From Ruminococcaceae bacterium UBA3903 (lineage in GTDB: Bacteria > Bacillota > Clostridia > Oscillospirales > Acutalibacteraceae): a stretch of DNA of 15,113 nucleotides. Under the pieces are notes generated by a model. It was not told the DNA's origin. It did no database searches and was given only the letters and a program-made list of their open reading frames with translations. Both the position numbers and the translations under genes were made by a program. Below are positions 6,342-12,967 of the stretch, in pieces (position 1 is the first letter of the stretch; each line of letters starts with the position of its first letter). The DNA is taken from contig DGFJ01000043.1 in assembly GCA_002391625.1 (NCBI GenBank), positions 1 through 15,113 on the forward strand, written 5' to 3'.

Positions 6342-6874
6342 GTGACAATTATAATATGCTTCTTGCAGGCTTTGGCGGACAGGGTATATTGTTCGCAGGT
6401 AAGGTTATAGCTTATGGTGGATTAATGGAGGGTAAGGAAATTTCTTGGCTGCCATCGTATGGACCAGAAATGCGTGGCGGTACAGCCAATTGCAGCATCT
6501 GTGTTTCAGATACACCAATTGGCTCTCCACTTGTATTATCACCTAACGTATTCATTGCAATGAACCTGCCATCCTTTGATAAGTTTATTGACAGTGTGGA
6601 AGCTGGCGGTACTGTAATTGTTGACAGCTTTTTGATTAATAAAAAGGTTGAACGTACTGATGTAAAGACTTTTTATGTACCAGCTACACAGCTAGCAGAG
6701 GAAAAGGGTCTAAAGGGCTTGGCTAATATTATACTTATTGGCAAGCTGTTTAAGGAAACAGGCTTCTGTTCATGGGCGTCACTGGAAAAGGCTATTGCTA
6801 AATGTGTACCTCCTAGAAAACAGCATCTATGCGCATCTAATATACAGGCTATTAAGTTAGGTATGGAATATTAA
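6338..6874 (+). CDS. 2-oxoacid:ferredoxin oxidoreductase gamma subunit
   Basis: 178 residues, overlapping the beta gene by four bases (ATGA). GFGGQG at residues 11-16 starts the gamma domain, followed by SYGPEMRGGTANCSICVSD (about 40-58), the conserved glycine-rich loop that contacts CoA in this family. ANIILIGKL and a cysteine-containing C-terminus complete the usual subunit of about 180 residues. It is the last gene of the operon, and a terminator follows 11 bases later. Family membership is clear; like its partners it does not reveal the 2-oxoacid used. Confidence 0.87.
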   Translation: MSDNYNMLLAGFGGQGILFAGKVIAYGGLMEGKEISWLPSYGPEMRGGTANCSICVSDTPIGSPLVLSPNVFIAMNLPSFDKFIDSVEAGGTVIVDSFLINKKVERTDVKTFYVPATQLAEEKGLKGLANIILIGKLFKETGFCSWASLEKAIAKCVPPRKQHLCASNIQAIKLGMEY

Positions 6875-6885
6875 TTTGGATACTG

Positions 6886-6915
6886 ATTGGGGTGGATTTT
6901 TCCACCCCAATTTAT
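6886..6915 (+). terminator. Terminator of the oxidoreductase operon
   Basis: ATTGGGGTGGA (6886-6896) pairs perfectly with TCCACCCCAAT (6901-6911) around a TTTT loop. The following T-tract is short (TTTAT), which is weaker than usual, but the stem is strong and lies directly after the gamma subunit stop. Confidence 0.75.
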
Positions 6916-6980
6916 ATTACATAAACTAATACGCAGCTTTTAAGCATAAAAATTATATGTGATGCGTTTAAATTTCCGTG

Positions 6981-7008
6981 GTGGAAGGTAAAACACTTTA
7001 CTCTTCAC
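6981..7008 (+). promoter_or_regulatory. Strong hairpin upstream of the flavoprotein gene
   Basis: GTGGAAGGTAAA (6981-6992) pairs with TTTACTCTTCAC (6997-7008) around the loop ACAC: 12 positions with one mismatch and two G-U pairs. It lies 57 bases before the GTG start of the flavoprotein and has no T-run, so it is more likely a leader structure or operator than a terminator. Confidence 0.45.
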
Positions 7009-7065
7009 AGGGTAATAAAATCATATTCTTCTGTAAAATGTAAAGCGTTCTAACATTATTTAGGG

Positions 7066-7779
7066 GTGGTCAAAATTAAAATTTTAGTTATTAACGGTCA
7101 AATGCACAAGGGCAGTACATATACTATTGGAAAAATATTGGTGGAGAAAATTGCAACAGAAAATGATACTGTATCCCAGCTTTTTCTGCCCCGTGATATG
7201 CCAAATTTTTGTGTGGGTTGTACTAAATGTATATTACAGGATGAACAATTATGCCCACATAATGAGTACACCTTACCAGCTGCTAAATTAATGAATGAGG
7301 CTGATTTACTTATCTTTACAACACCTGTTTATGTATTTCACACAACAGGACAAATGAAAACATTTTTAGACCATTTTGCTTACAGATGGATGGTGCATCG
7401 TCCAGAAAAAAGTATGTTTAATAAGCAGGCTGTGGTTATCTCTACAGCTGCTGGTGCAGGGATGAGGCCTACAAACAAGGATGTAACAGACAGCCTGTAC
7501 TTTTGGGGGGTTGGGCGTGTATATAAGTATGGTATTGCAGTACAAGCCACTAGCTGGAAAGGTGTCAGCGACACGAAAAAAGAGAAAATAAGCCATAGCA
7601 TGGACAAATTATGCAGTAAAATAAAAAAACGTGAAAACAATGTTACGGCTTGCTTAAAGACAAAAATCTTATTTAAAGTTATGCGTATTTTTCAAAAGAA
7701 AATAGGTATTAGTCCCTTAGATAAAATCTATTGGCAAAATAATGGGTGGCTGGACAAAAAAAGGCCTTGGAAACATTAA
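7066..7779 (+). CDS. Iron-sulfur flavoprotein / NADPH-dependent FMN reductase family protein
   Basis: 237 residues. KILVINGQMHKGSTY (about 5-19) is the flavodoxin-like phosphate-binding strand and loop for FMN. C49-x2-C52-x2-C55-x7-C63 is a compact cysteine motif like that of Methanosarcina iron-sulfur flavoproteins (Isf), which carry FMN and a [4Fe-4S] cluster. TTPVYVFHTTGQMKTFLDH (about 85-103) contacts the flavin and dimer partner, and STAAGAGMRPT is the later loop. The basic tail of about 40 residues (from KKRENN) is longer than the core fold. The GTG start is the only in-frame option that keeps the first strand, because a stop lies at 7051-7053; the GGGG before it is too close to act as a normal ribosome site. 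It probably moves electrons from ferredoxin or NAD(P)H to small oxidants, but the substrate is unknown. Confidence 0.75.
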   Translation: MVKIKILVINGQMHKGSTYTIGKILVEKIATENDTVSQLFLPRDMPNFCVGCTKCILQDEQLCPHNEYTLPAAKLMNEADLLIFTTPVYVFHTTGQMKTFLDHFAYRWMVHRPEKSMFNKQAVVISTAAGAGMRPTNKDVTDSLYFWGVGRVYKYGIAVQATSWKGVSDTKKEKISHSMDKLCSKIKKRENNVTACLKTKILFKVMRIFQKKIGISPLDKIYWQNNGWLDKKRPWKH

Positions 7780-7830
7780 TTCATATTAGAATGAAAGTGT
7801 TGCAGCAGGGGAGAAATGAGGGGCGAAATA

Positions 7831-8469
7831 ATGAGTAAAAGATACGATTGTATAATATGGGATTGGAATGGCACCTTAATAGATGATGTTAGCGTTGCGT
7901 TAAGCTCTGTTAATGATATGCTGATAAAACGCAATATGAAAACTATTGATATACAGGATTATTATAACTATATTGATACTCCAATAATTAGATTTTATGA
8001 ACACCTGTTTGATTTGAATATAGTTACCTTTGATACCATTGCAAAGGAATTTGCCATAGGCTATGACAAGCATATACCAGAAAATCCTGTCATGGATAAC
8101 GCAAGAGAAATGCTAGGCTTTTTCAAGGAACAATCTATTAGTCAGTTGATTATATCAGCCTCTAATCAAGAAAAAATTGATGCAGCTGCAAAGGCATACG
8201 GCTTATATGAATATTTTGCCTGTGTGTCAGGTGCTGATAATATAAATGCAGAAAGTAAGATACATAGGGCGAAAAATATTATAAAATCATTTAACAGTTC
8301 ATGGGATAAAACACTAGTAATAGGGGATACCCTGCATGATTTTCAAATGGCACAGCACCTTGGTGTTGACTGCGTCTTATTGTCAAGGGGGCATCAAGGT
8401 AAAGCAGACCTACAAACCGCCAATGTACCAGTTATAGATAATTTAATTGACCTAGCAGAGCTAGTGTAA
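7831..8469 (+). CDS. HAD-superfamily hydrolase with Asn in motif I
   Basis: 212 residues from the ATG at 7831, preceded by AGGGG at 7819-7823; an in-frame ATG at 7816 is possible. Motif I is D11-W-N13-G-T: the nucleophile is present but the usual second aspartate (general acid/base) is asparagine. Motif II is in LIISASN, with serine, and motif IV is LVIGDTLHDFQMA. The region between motif I and II is a helical cap (about 20-80), as in phosphoglycolate phosphatase-like subfamily I enzymes. The DWNGTLIDD form recurs in clostridial proteins that are annotated only as HAD hydrolases, so the Asn is probably a real subfamily trait rather than damage. Substrate unknown. It lies 51 bases after the flavoprotein and may be in the same transcript. 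Confidence 0.8.
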   Translation: MSKRYDCIIWDWNGTLIDDVSVALSSVNDMLIKRNMKTIDIQDYYNYIDTPIIRFYEHLFDLNIVTFDTIAKEFAIGYDKHIPENPVMDNAREMLGFFKEQSISQLIISASNQEKIDAAAKAYGLYEYFACVSGADNINAESKIHRAKNIIKSFNSSWDKTLVIGDTLHDFQMAQHLGVDCVLLSRGHQGKADLQTANVPVIDNLIDLAELV

Positions 8470-8472
8470 TTC

Positions 8473-8481
8473 TGGTATAAT
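8473..8481 (+). promoter_or_regulatory. Candidate extended -10 promoter for the aldo/keto reductase gene
   Basis: TGGTATAAT directly after the HAD stop gives the extended -10 form TGnTATAAT; no good -35 is seen. A second TATAAT at 8537-8542 lies nearer the gene but lacks supporting elements. Confidence 0.3.
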
Positions 8482-8566
8482 TTGTTTTATGATTTTTAAG
8501 CTTTATTATCATATGTTAATGATTTTGGACTGCTTATAATGGTACACTTATCCAAGAGGTGATGAT

Positions 8567-9529
8567 ATGAAGTATAAAATTATTAATGATATGAAGATAC
8601 CTATGTGTGTTATTGGTACATGGGCATGGGGACGTGGCGTAAACGGTGGTAAAATGATTTTTGGTACATCAACAGACACAGAACAATTAAAATGTGTTTA
8701 TGGTTCAGCATACAAAAATGGTTTGACAATGTGGGACACAGCAGCAGTTTATGGAAACGGCACTGCTGAAAAGATATTAGGCGAGTACGCTAATAAGTGT
8801 GATGACGCCATTATTTCTACTAAATTTACTCCAAATAAACATAACACCAATAAAATTGCTGATACCTTAGATAATAGCTTAATTAGATTACGCAGAGATT
8901 ATGTGGACATATACTGGTTACATATGCCTATAAATATTGAGGAAAATATTAAAATGCTTATATCCTTAGTACACAGTGGTAAAATTAGAAATATTGGTGT
9001 GTCTAATTTTAATTTAAGAGAGATAAAGATTGCAAATGATATATTAAAAAAATCTAATACGAAATTATTTGGGGTTCAAAATCATTTCAGCTTACTTTAT
9101 AGACAAAGCGAAAAATCAGGTATTTTAGATTGGTGTTTACGAAATGAAGTTGCATTTTTTGGATATATGGTGTTAGAGCAGGGTGCTTTAACAGAGAAAT
9201 ATAACTGTAGCCGTGGTTTGCCACTGCTTTCCAGACGTGGTTTAACTTTTACAAAAAATAAACTATCACTGATAGCACCACTTATTGCAGAAATGAAAAA
9301 CATAGGATATAAATATTTTGCTGATGTTCCCCAAATAGCTGTTGCATGGGCAATAGCCAAAGGGGTTATCCCTATTGTTGGTATTACCAAGGTGTGTCAG
9401 GTGGAAAAATTATCTGATGTTGACAGCATAACGCTTACAGCGAAAGAGATAGAAGCATTAGAAGCTGTTGCTACAAAAACAGGTGTTAGCATAAAGGCAT
9501 CATGGGAAAACTATATGGAAAATGAGTGA
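8567..9529 (+). CDS. Aldo/keto reductase
   Basis: 320 residues with the full aldo/keto reductase tetrad: D57 (MWDTAAVYG), Y62, K86 (ISTKFTP) and H119 (YWLHMP). GVSNFNLREI (about 144-153) and the C-terminal VIPIVGITK (about 267-275) are the remaining family landmarks and bind the NADPH phosphate. These are (beta/alpha)8-barrel cytosolic enzymes reducing aldehydes or ketones with NAD(P)H; the substrate is not predictable. AAGAGGTGAT before the ATG is a strong ribosome site. The Crp/Fnr-type regulator gene starts 6 bases after the stop, so the regulator may control this enzyme. Confidence 0.88.
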   Translation: MKYKIINDMKIPMCVIGTWAWGRGVNGGKMIFGTSTDTEQLKCVYGSAYKNGLTMWDTAAVYGNGTAEKILGEYANKCDDAIISTKFTPNKHNTNKIADTLDNSLIRLRRDYVDIYWLHMPINIEENIKMLISLVHSGKIRNIGVSNFNLREIKIANDILKKSNTKLFGVQNHFSLLYRQSEKSGILDWCLRNEVAFFGYMVLEQGALTEKYNCSRGLPLLSRRGLTFTKNKLSLIAPLIAEMKNIGYKYFADVPQIAVAWAIAKGVIPIVGITKVCQVEKLSDVDSITLTAKEIEALEAVATKTGVSIKASWENYMENE

Positions 9530-9535
9530 TAGTGT

Positions 9536-10144
9536 ATGATGGACAATTTTGAAAAACTCGTTGAATTACTGGAGAAATATTTTGATGTGAATATAGACAG
9601 ACCTTCAATAGGTATGCTGGCTAGGCTGTTTAAAGAGGTGAGGATTAATAAGTACGATAACCTGATATATTTAGGCTCGGAGAATAGCAACATATATTTT
9701 GTTGTATCTGGGATATTGCGTGATTATTATATAGATAGCGACGGGAAGGATAGAACACGTTTTTTCATATCTGAAGGTTCAATGTGTGGTGAGGATAGCT
9801 TGTTCATAGGCAGTAGCTCTTTTACCTGTACACAGGCATTAGAGGATTGTGTACTGCTTACCATAACCGGTGAGGATTTTAGATATATAATATCAAAATA
9901 TGAGCAGTTTAAGGATATGTGGGTAAAAGCCTTGGAGGGTGCGTTAGCGTATAAGATTAAACGAGAAAATAGTCTGTTAATGAAAAATGCAGCACAGCGA
10001 TACATGGATTTTTTGGTTGACTATCCAGAGCTGGAAAAACGTATCAGACAAAAATATATTGCTTCCTATTTAGGTATAACACCTGTTTCCCTTAGCCGTT
10101 TACGAAAGACACTACAAAAAAATGGAGGGGCTGTGACGAAATGA
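9536..10144 (+). CDS. Crp/Fnr-family transcriptional regulator
   Basis: 202 residues. Residues about 25-125 form the cyclic-nucleotide-binding beta roll (KYDNLIYLGSENSNIYFVVSGILRDYY, then FISEGSMCGEDSLF). The C-terminal helix-turn-helix is at about 171-193 (RQKYIASYLGITPVSLSRLR), the Y-I-A-x-Y-L-G-I-T-P-x-x-L-S-R-x-R pattern of this family. There is no four-cysteine Fnr-type cluster motif at the N-terminus, so it is not an oxygen sensor of the Fnr kind. It starts 6 bases after the aldo/keto reductase with no clear ribosome site, suggesting translational coupling; the next codon (9539) is also ATG. The ligand is unknown. A hairpin terminator overlaps its stop codon. Confidence 0.85.
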   Translation: MMDNFEKLVELLEKYFDVNIDRPSIGMLARLFKEVRINKYDNLIYLGSENSNIYFVVSGILRDYYIDSDGKDRTRFFISEGSMCGEDSLFIGSSSFTCTQALEDCVLLTITGEDFRYIISKYEQFKDMWVKALEGALAYKIKRENSLLMKNAAQRYMDFLVDYPELEKRIRQKYIASYLGITPVSLSRLRKTLQKNGGAVTK

Positions 10145-10167
10145 AATTTTCGTAGCAGTCCATTTTT
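10128..10167 (+). terminator. Terminator overlapping the Crp-like gene stop codon
   Basis: GGGCTG (10128-10133) and ACGAAA (10136-10141) pair with TTTCGT (10148-10153) and CAGTCC (10156-10161) across a two-by-two internal loop. The loop contains the TGA stop at 10142-10144, and T5 follows at 10163-10167. Confidence 0.7.
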
Positions 10168-10307
10168 GATTTTAGAAATACAAACAAATAGTTACAACGG
10201 GCTGTTTCTGCAAAATTTGTTTACTGTCTAATTTTTTGTTGGAATTTATATTAATTATTTTATAAGAGCTTGATATTCTATAATGTATACTTAATATTGT
10301 GAAAACA

Positions 10308-10336
10308 TTAACAAAGTGCAAATATAAAGCTATAAT
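10308..10336 (+). promoter_or_regulatory. Sigma-A promoter of the MarR-YczE operon
   Basis: TTAACA (10308-10313), 17 bases, then a perfect TATAAT (10331-10336). The start of transcription would fall at about 10343, inside the palindrome that follows. The stretch 10168-10307 shows no gene or clear structure. Confidence 0.8.
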
Positions 10337-10338
10337 AC

Positions 10339-10360
10339 AATAGTTAGCTTGCTAACTATT
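10339..10360 (+). promoter_or_regulatory. MarR-type operator (perfect palindrome)
   Basis: AATAGTTAGC (10339-10348) and GCTAACTATT (10351-10360) form a perfect 10-base inverted repeat around TT. It sits between the -10 box and the MarR gene, over the transcription start. Symmetric AGTTAGC...GCTAACT sites are typical of MarR-family regulators, so autorepression by the following gene product is the natural reading. Confidence 0.8.
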
Positions 10361-10397
10361 AACAAACTAATTAAATACATTGGGTGAGGAGATATCG

Positions 10398-10820
10398 ATG
10401 AAAAGTTTTCATTATATGATGATGGCAACACAATCCGTTTTTCAAAAAAAAATCTTAGAAGTAACAGGTAAACATGGATTGCTTCCGGGGCAGCCAAAGG
10501 TTTTAGACTTTTTAAAGGATAATGATGGTTGTGAACAAAAGGAGATAGCGAAGGGCTGTTGTTTAGAACCAGCTACGGTTACAGGGGTTATGGGACGTAT
10601 GGAAAAAAGTGGCTTAATTACACGAACACAGTTAAACGGTAACAGACGTTCTTTATATGTCTTTATGACTGAAAAAGGCAGGGAAATGTCAAAAGTAGTG
10701 CAGACGACCTTTTCAGCACAGGAGAATAGGGTGTTTACCGATTTTACAGATGGGGAGAAAAAAGAATTTATTAGATTGTTGGGGAAAGTTTATAAAAATT
10801 TGCAAGGGGAAGAACTATGA
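10398..10820 (+). CDS. MarR-family transcriptional regulator
   Basis: 140 residues from the ATG at 10398, preceded by GGTGAGGAG at 10383-10391; an in-frame TTG at 10380 lies upstream of that site and is rejected. Helix-turn-helix at about 46-70 (EQKEIAKGCCLEPATVTGVMGRME) and beta wing at about 74-90 (ITRTQLNGNRRSLYVFMT) are the winged-helix core; the flanking helices give the dimer interface. MarR proteins usually repress an adjacent transporter gene until a ligand binds; here the partner is the overlapping YczE-type membrane protein. The palindrome at 10339-10360 is its probable operator. Confidence 0.88.
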   Translation: MKSFHYMMMATQSVFQKKILEVTGKHGLLPGQPKVLDFLKDNDGCEQKEIAKGCCLEPATVTGVMGRMEKSGLITRTQLNGNRRSLYVFMTEKGREMSKVVQTTFSAQENRVFTDFTDGEKKEFIRLLGKVYKNLQGEEL

Positions 10821-11482
10821 GAAAAAAAGAATTAATAAAGCGATACTTAATATTTTTGATTGGACTCTTTGTTAATGCCTTGGGTGTTAGCTTTGTTACA
10901 AAGGCAAGCTTAGGCACTAGTCCAATTTCCAGTATTCCATATACACTTAGCCTAAGATTTACACCTACATTGGGTCAGTTTACTATTGCTTTTAGCGTAC
11001 TACTGATTATTCTACAGGTAATTATCCTTAGAAAAAGATTTAAATTACAGCAATTATTACAAATTCCAGTGTCAATTCTTTTTGGTGTATTCATAGATTT
11101 TACAATGGAAATATTGTGGTTTATAAACCCTAGTAATTATTTACTGAAGGTGGTTTCGCTGCTGTGTGGTTGTTTAATTTTAGGTTTTGGTGTATACATT
11201 GAGGTTTTGGCTAATGTGGTAATGTTGCCTGGTGAGGCTTTTGTAAAGGCTATTTCATGTACATACAATACTGAATTCGGTATTACAAAGGTTATCTTTG
11301 ATGCAACGATGACTATCTCTGCTGGTATAATAGCCTTTGTGTTGTTTCATCAGCTTGAGGGTGTACGGGAGGGTACAATAGTAGCCGCTTTTATAGTAGG
11401 CATTATTGCTAGAGTATTTATAAAAAAATTAGGCTTTTTAGAGCAAGCTCTATTTGGTGAAGCACGAGGATGTATTCAATAA
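10817..11482 (+). CDS. YczE/YyaS/YitT-type multi-pass membrane protein
   Basis: 221 residues, starting in the four-base ATGA overlap with the MarR gene. Hydrophobic segments lie at about 9-28, 52-71, 77-100, 106-131, 153-176 and 185-203, giving five or six membrane helices. ASLGTSPISSIPYTLS (about 30-45) and LANVVMLPGEAFVKAIS (about 131-147) are the recurring loops of the YczE/YitT-like family. The function is not established; some members are linked to antimicrobial or drug export or to lipopeptide production. Translational coupling to a MarR regulator suggests induction by a small toxic ligand. A terminator overlaps the stop codon. Confidence 0.75.
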   Translation: MRKKELIKRYLIFLIGLFVNALGVSFVTKASLGTSPISSIPYTLSLRFTPTLGQFTIAFSVLLIILQVIILRKRFKLQQLLQIPVSILFGVFIDFTMEILWFINPSNYLLKVVSLLCGCLILGFGVYIEVLANVVMLPGEAFVKAISCTYNTEFGITKVIFDATMTISAGIIAFVLFHQLEGVREGTIVAAFIVGIIARVFIKKLGFLEQALFGEARGCIQ

Positions 11483-11513
11483 CATATATGCTAAAAGGTA
11501 TATTATGTTTTTT
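11481..11513 (+). terminator. Terminator of the MarR-YczE operon
   Basis: AACATA (11481-11486) pairs with TATGTT (11504-11509), with further pairs inside, followed by a T6 run (11508-11513). It begins within the TAA stop codon. Confidence 0.65.
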
Positions 11514-11597
11514 AGAATTTCAATGCGAAACCGACAAACATCTAGTTATATCTAGCGGTACTGATTTGTAATATAATAAATGCTGTCACCCTGTCCT

Positions 11598-12230
11598 TTA
11601 GATATGTTGCTCATTTTTTATAATAATATTGGCTACCGCAGTGCCTAGTGCCAGATGACCAATCTCGTCCAAATGCTCATCATCTATTGTGCTAGGGCTT
11701 GCTAATACTGCACCGTCTAAAAACATACAACCGTTGTTAACCGCTATTTTTTTGTACTCTCTGCCTAGAGCGTAGCTGTTGAATATGGATTTTTTGTTAA
11801 AGTCCGGGTCATAACCTGTTATACCCATATGCTTACCTAAATGTATAGGGGAAATAATCAGTATGTTACTGTTGCTGTTTATAACCGATTTAACAGCTTT
11901 TATAATCGCTTCCAAACCATTAGCTATATCAGTGGCAGAGGCATTAAAAGCTTGTTTGCAATCATTAGTACCTAACATAATTATTAAATAATCCAGTGGC
12001 GTGTGGGATTGCACGCAGGGTATTATATAGTCATAACCGTTTTTATAAGGTCGTTTGGTATCGTTGAACACTGTTGTTCTGCCAGGACAGCCTTCTTCTA
12101 TTATGTGGTAGTTATCACCTAGTAGTCCTTGCAATACGCCTGTGTAACGTATGTTATAATCAAAACGACCACTACCATCTGGTTTATATCCATATGTATT
12201 AGAATCTCCAAAGCAAAGTATGTTTTTCAT
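11598..12230 (-). CDS. SGNH/GDSL hydrolase (esterase or lipase-like)
   Basis: 210 residues on the minus strand from the ATG at 12230. AAAGGAG (complement of 12239-12245) lies 8 bases before it, which decides the start; the longer frame to 12323 would begin within the promoter. Block I is FGDSNTYG with nucleophile S10; block II GCPGRTT (47-53); block III GTND with N89; block V D183-D-E-H186 followed by L-x-x-x-GH. It resembles the arylesterase-type branch, with EGxxGRTT and a PLDYLIIMLGTND strand. There is no signal peptide, so it is cytoplasmic. It is a lone gene on the strand opposite its neighbours. Substrate cannot be inferred. Confidence 0.85.
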   Translation of the reverse strand: MKNILCFGDSNTYGYKPDGSGRFDYNIRYTGVLQGLLGDNYHIIEEGCPGRTTVFNDTKRPYKNGYDYIIPCVQSHTPLDYLIIMLGTNDCKQAFNASATDIANGLEAIIKAVKSVINSNSNILIISPIHLGKHMGITGYDPDFNKKSIFNSYALGREYKKIAVNNGCMFLDGAVLASPSTIDDEHLDEIGHLALGTAVANIIIKNEQHI

Positions 12231-12280
12231 AATGTACGCTCCTTTCATACGCAATAATATCATAGTAAACATATATGAAT

Positions 12281-12323
12281 TATATAATATAAAGATTATA
12301 TATCCAGAGGGATTCTTTGTCAA
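12281..12323 (-). promoter_or_regulatory. Consensus sigma-A promoter with palindrome over the -10, for the SGNH hydrolase
   Basis: On the minus strand TTGACA (12323-12318), exactly 17 bases, then TATAAT (12300-12295): a perfect consensus. An inverted repeat, TATATAAT (12281-12288) with ATTATATA (12295-12302), covers the -10 and start region and could be an operator or simply AT-rich symmetry. The rest of 12324-12522 shows no gene. Confidence 0.75.
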
Positions 12324-12522
12324 CAGTTGTGTTAAACAAAATTTTGAACCATAAATCTTGCAACCCCCAATAATATTATCAGGTGATTAGCTTAAAAATA
12401 CAGTTTTTTTCACCCTGCAAATAAAATGGAATTCTGAAAAAAATAAATTCGCATATCTATAGAATAGTATCTAAAGTACTGTTATATAAACTTTGTCTAT
12501 TTTTTATGGAAAGAGTGGTATA

Positions 12523-12804
12523 ATGAATTGTAGAATTGTAGATTTGCGTCATAAAGAGGTTATCAATGCAAAGGATGGTGCACGCCTCGGCTTTGTTGAC
12601 GATGTAGAGGTAGATACCTGTACAGCTTGTTTAGTATCTATTGTTATATATGGTCGTTTAAAATGTTTTGGCTTACTTGGCAGGTGTGACGACATTGTCA
12701 TAAGCTGGAAATCAATAGAGCTTATAGGCGAGGATACAATTTTAGTAAACCATTGCTGTCAACCAAAGAGAAAAAAGAAAATTAGATTACCTTTTTCTTT
12801 TTAA
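12523..12804 (+). CDS. YlmC/YmxH-family PRC-barrel protein
   Basis: 93 residues from the ATG at 12523 (a TTG at 12493 is in frame but adds residues alien to the family). GGAAAGAG at about 12508-12515 is a reasonable ribosome site. MNCRIVDLRHKEVINAKDGARLGFVDDVEVD followed by ISWKSIELIGEDTILV is the PRC-barrel pattern of the small YlmC/YmxH proteins, seen in sporulating Firmicutes and called sporulation-associated. The C-terminal tail PKRKKKIRLPFSF is basic. It is adjacent to rpsB but has a separate promoter region. The molecular function of the family is not known. Confidence 0.8.
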   Translation: MNCRIVDLRHKEVINAKDGARLGFVDDVEVDTCTACLVSIVIYGRLKCFGLLGRCDDIVISWKSIELIGEDTILVNHCCQPKRKKKIRLPFSF

Positions 12805-12827
12805 TATGCAGAAAAGCTAAAAAACAC

Positions 12828-12856
12828 TTGCATTCCCACGTTTTATATGGTAGAAT
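12828..12856 (+). promoter_or_regulatory. Promoter of rpsB
   Basis: TTGCAT (12828-12833), 17 bases, then TAGAAT (12851-12856). Transcription would start near 12862 and give a leader of about 105 bases before rpsB. Confidence 0.7.
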
Positions 12857-12861
12857 ACTTA

Positions 12862-12960
12862 GGCAATACGCACGTTGACACTTGTCAAAAGGGTGCTGTT
12901 TAGCCATAAACAGTTGTTTTGATAAATTATAAGTGCAACGGAGGATTTAACCAAGGAGGA
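12862..12960 (+). promoter_or_regulatory. Structured rpsB leader RNA with competing folds
   Basis: Three pairings are visible. A: a short hairpin TTGAC (12875-12879) with GTCAA (12884-12888). B: CTGTTTA (12896-12902) with TAAACAG (12907-12913) around GCCA, followed by TTGTTTT, which is terminator-like. C: a long-range helix CGTTG plus CACTT (12873-12883, one bulged A) with AAGTGCAACG (12931-12940), enclosing B. A and C use the same bases and exclude each other. C ends at a first GGAGG (12940-12944), and the true site AAGGAGG is at 12954-12960. The layout suits autoregulation by ribosomal protein S2, which is an inference. Confidence 0.6.
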
Positions 12961-12967
12961 AATTAAA

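Noticed and set aside
12361..12425. CAGGTG...CACCCTG inverted repeat between the SGNH hydrolase and the YlmC-like gene
   Set aside because: Short arms with a bulge and a 25-base loop; not distinguishable from chance in this AT-rich gap.
12519..12524. TATAAT just before the YlmC-like start
   Set aside because: It overlaps the ATG, so transcription would start inside the gene; no matching -35 exists at the right spacing.
12875..12880. TTGACA in the rpsB leader as a second -35
   Set aside because: No -10 follows at 16-18 bases, and the bases are explained by the hairpin with TGTCAA.
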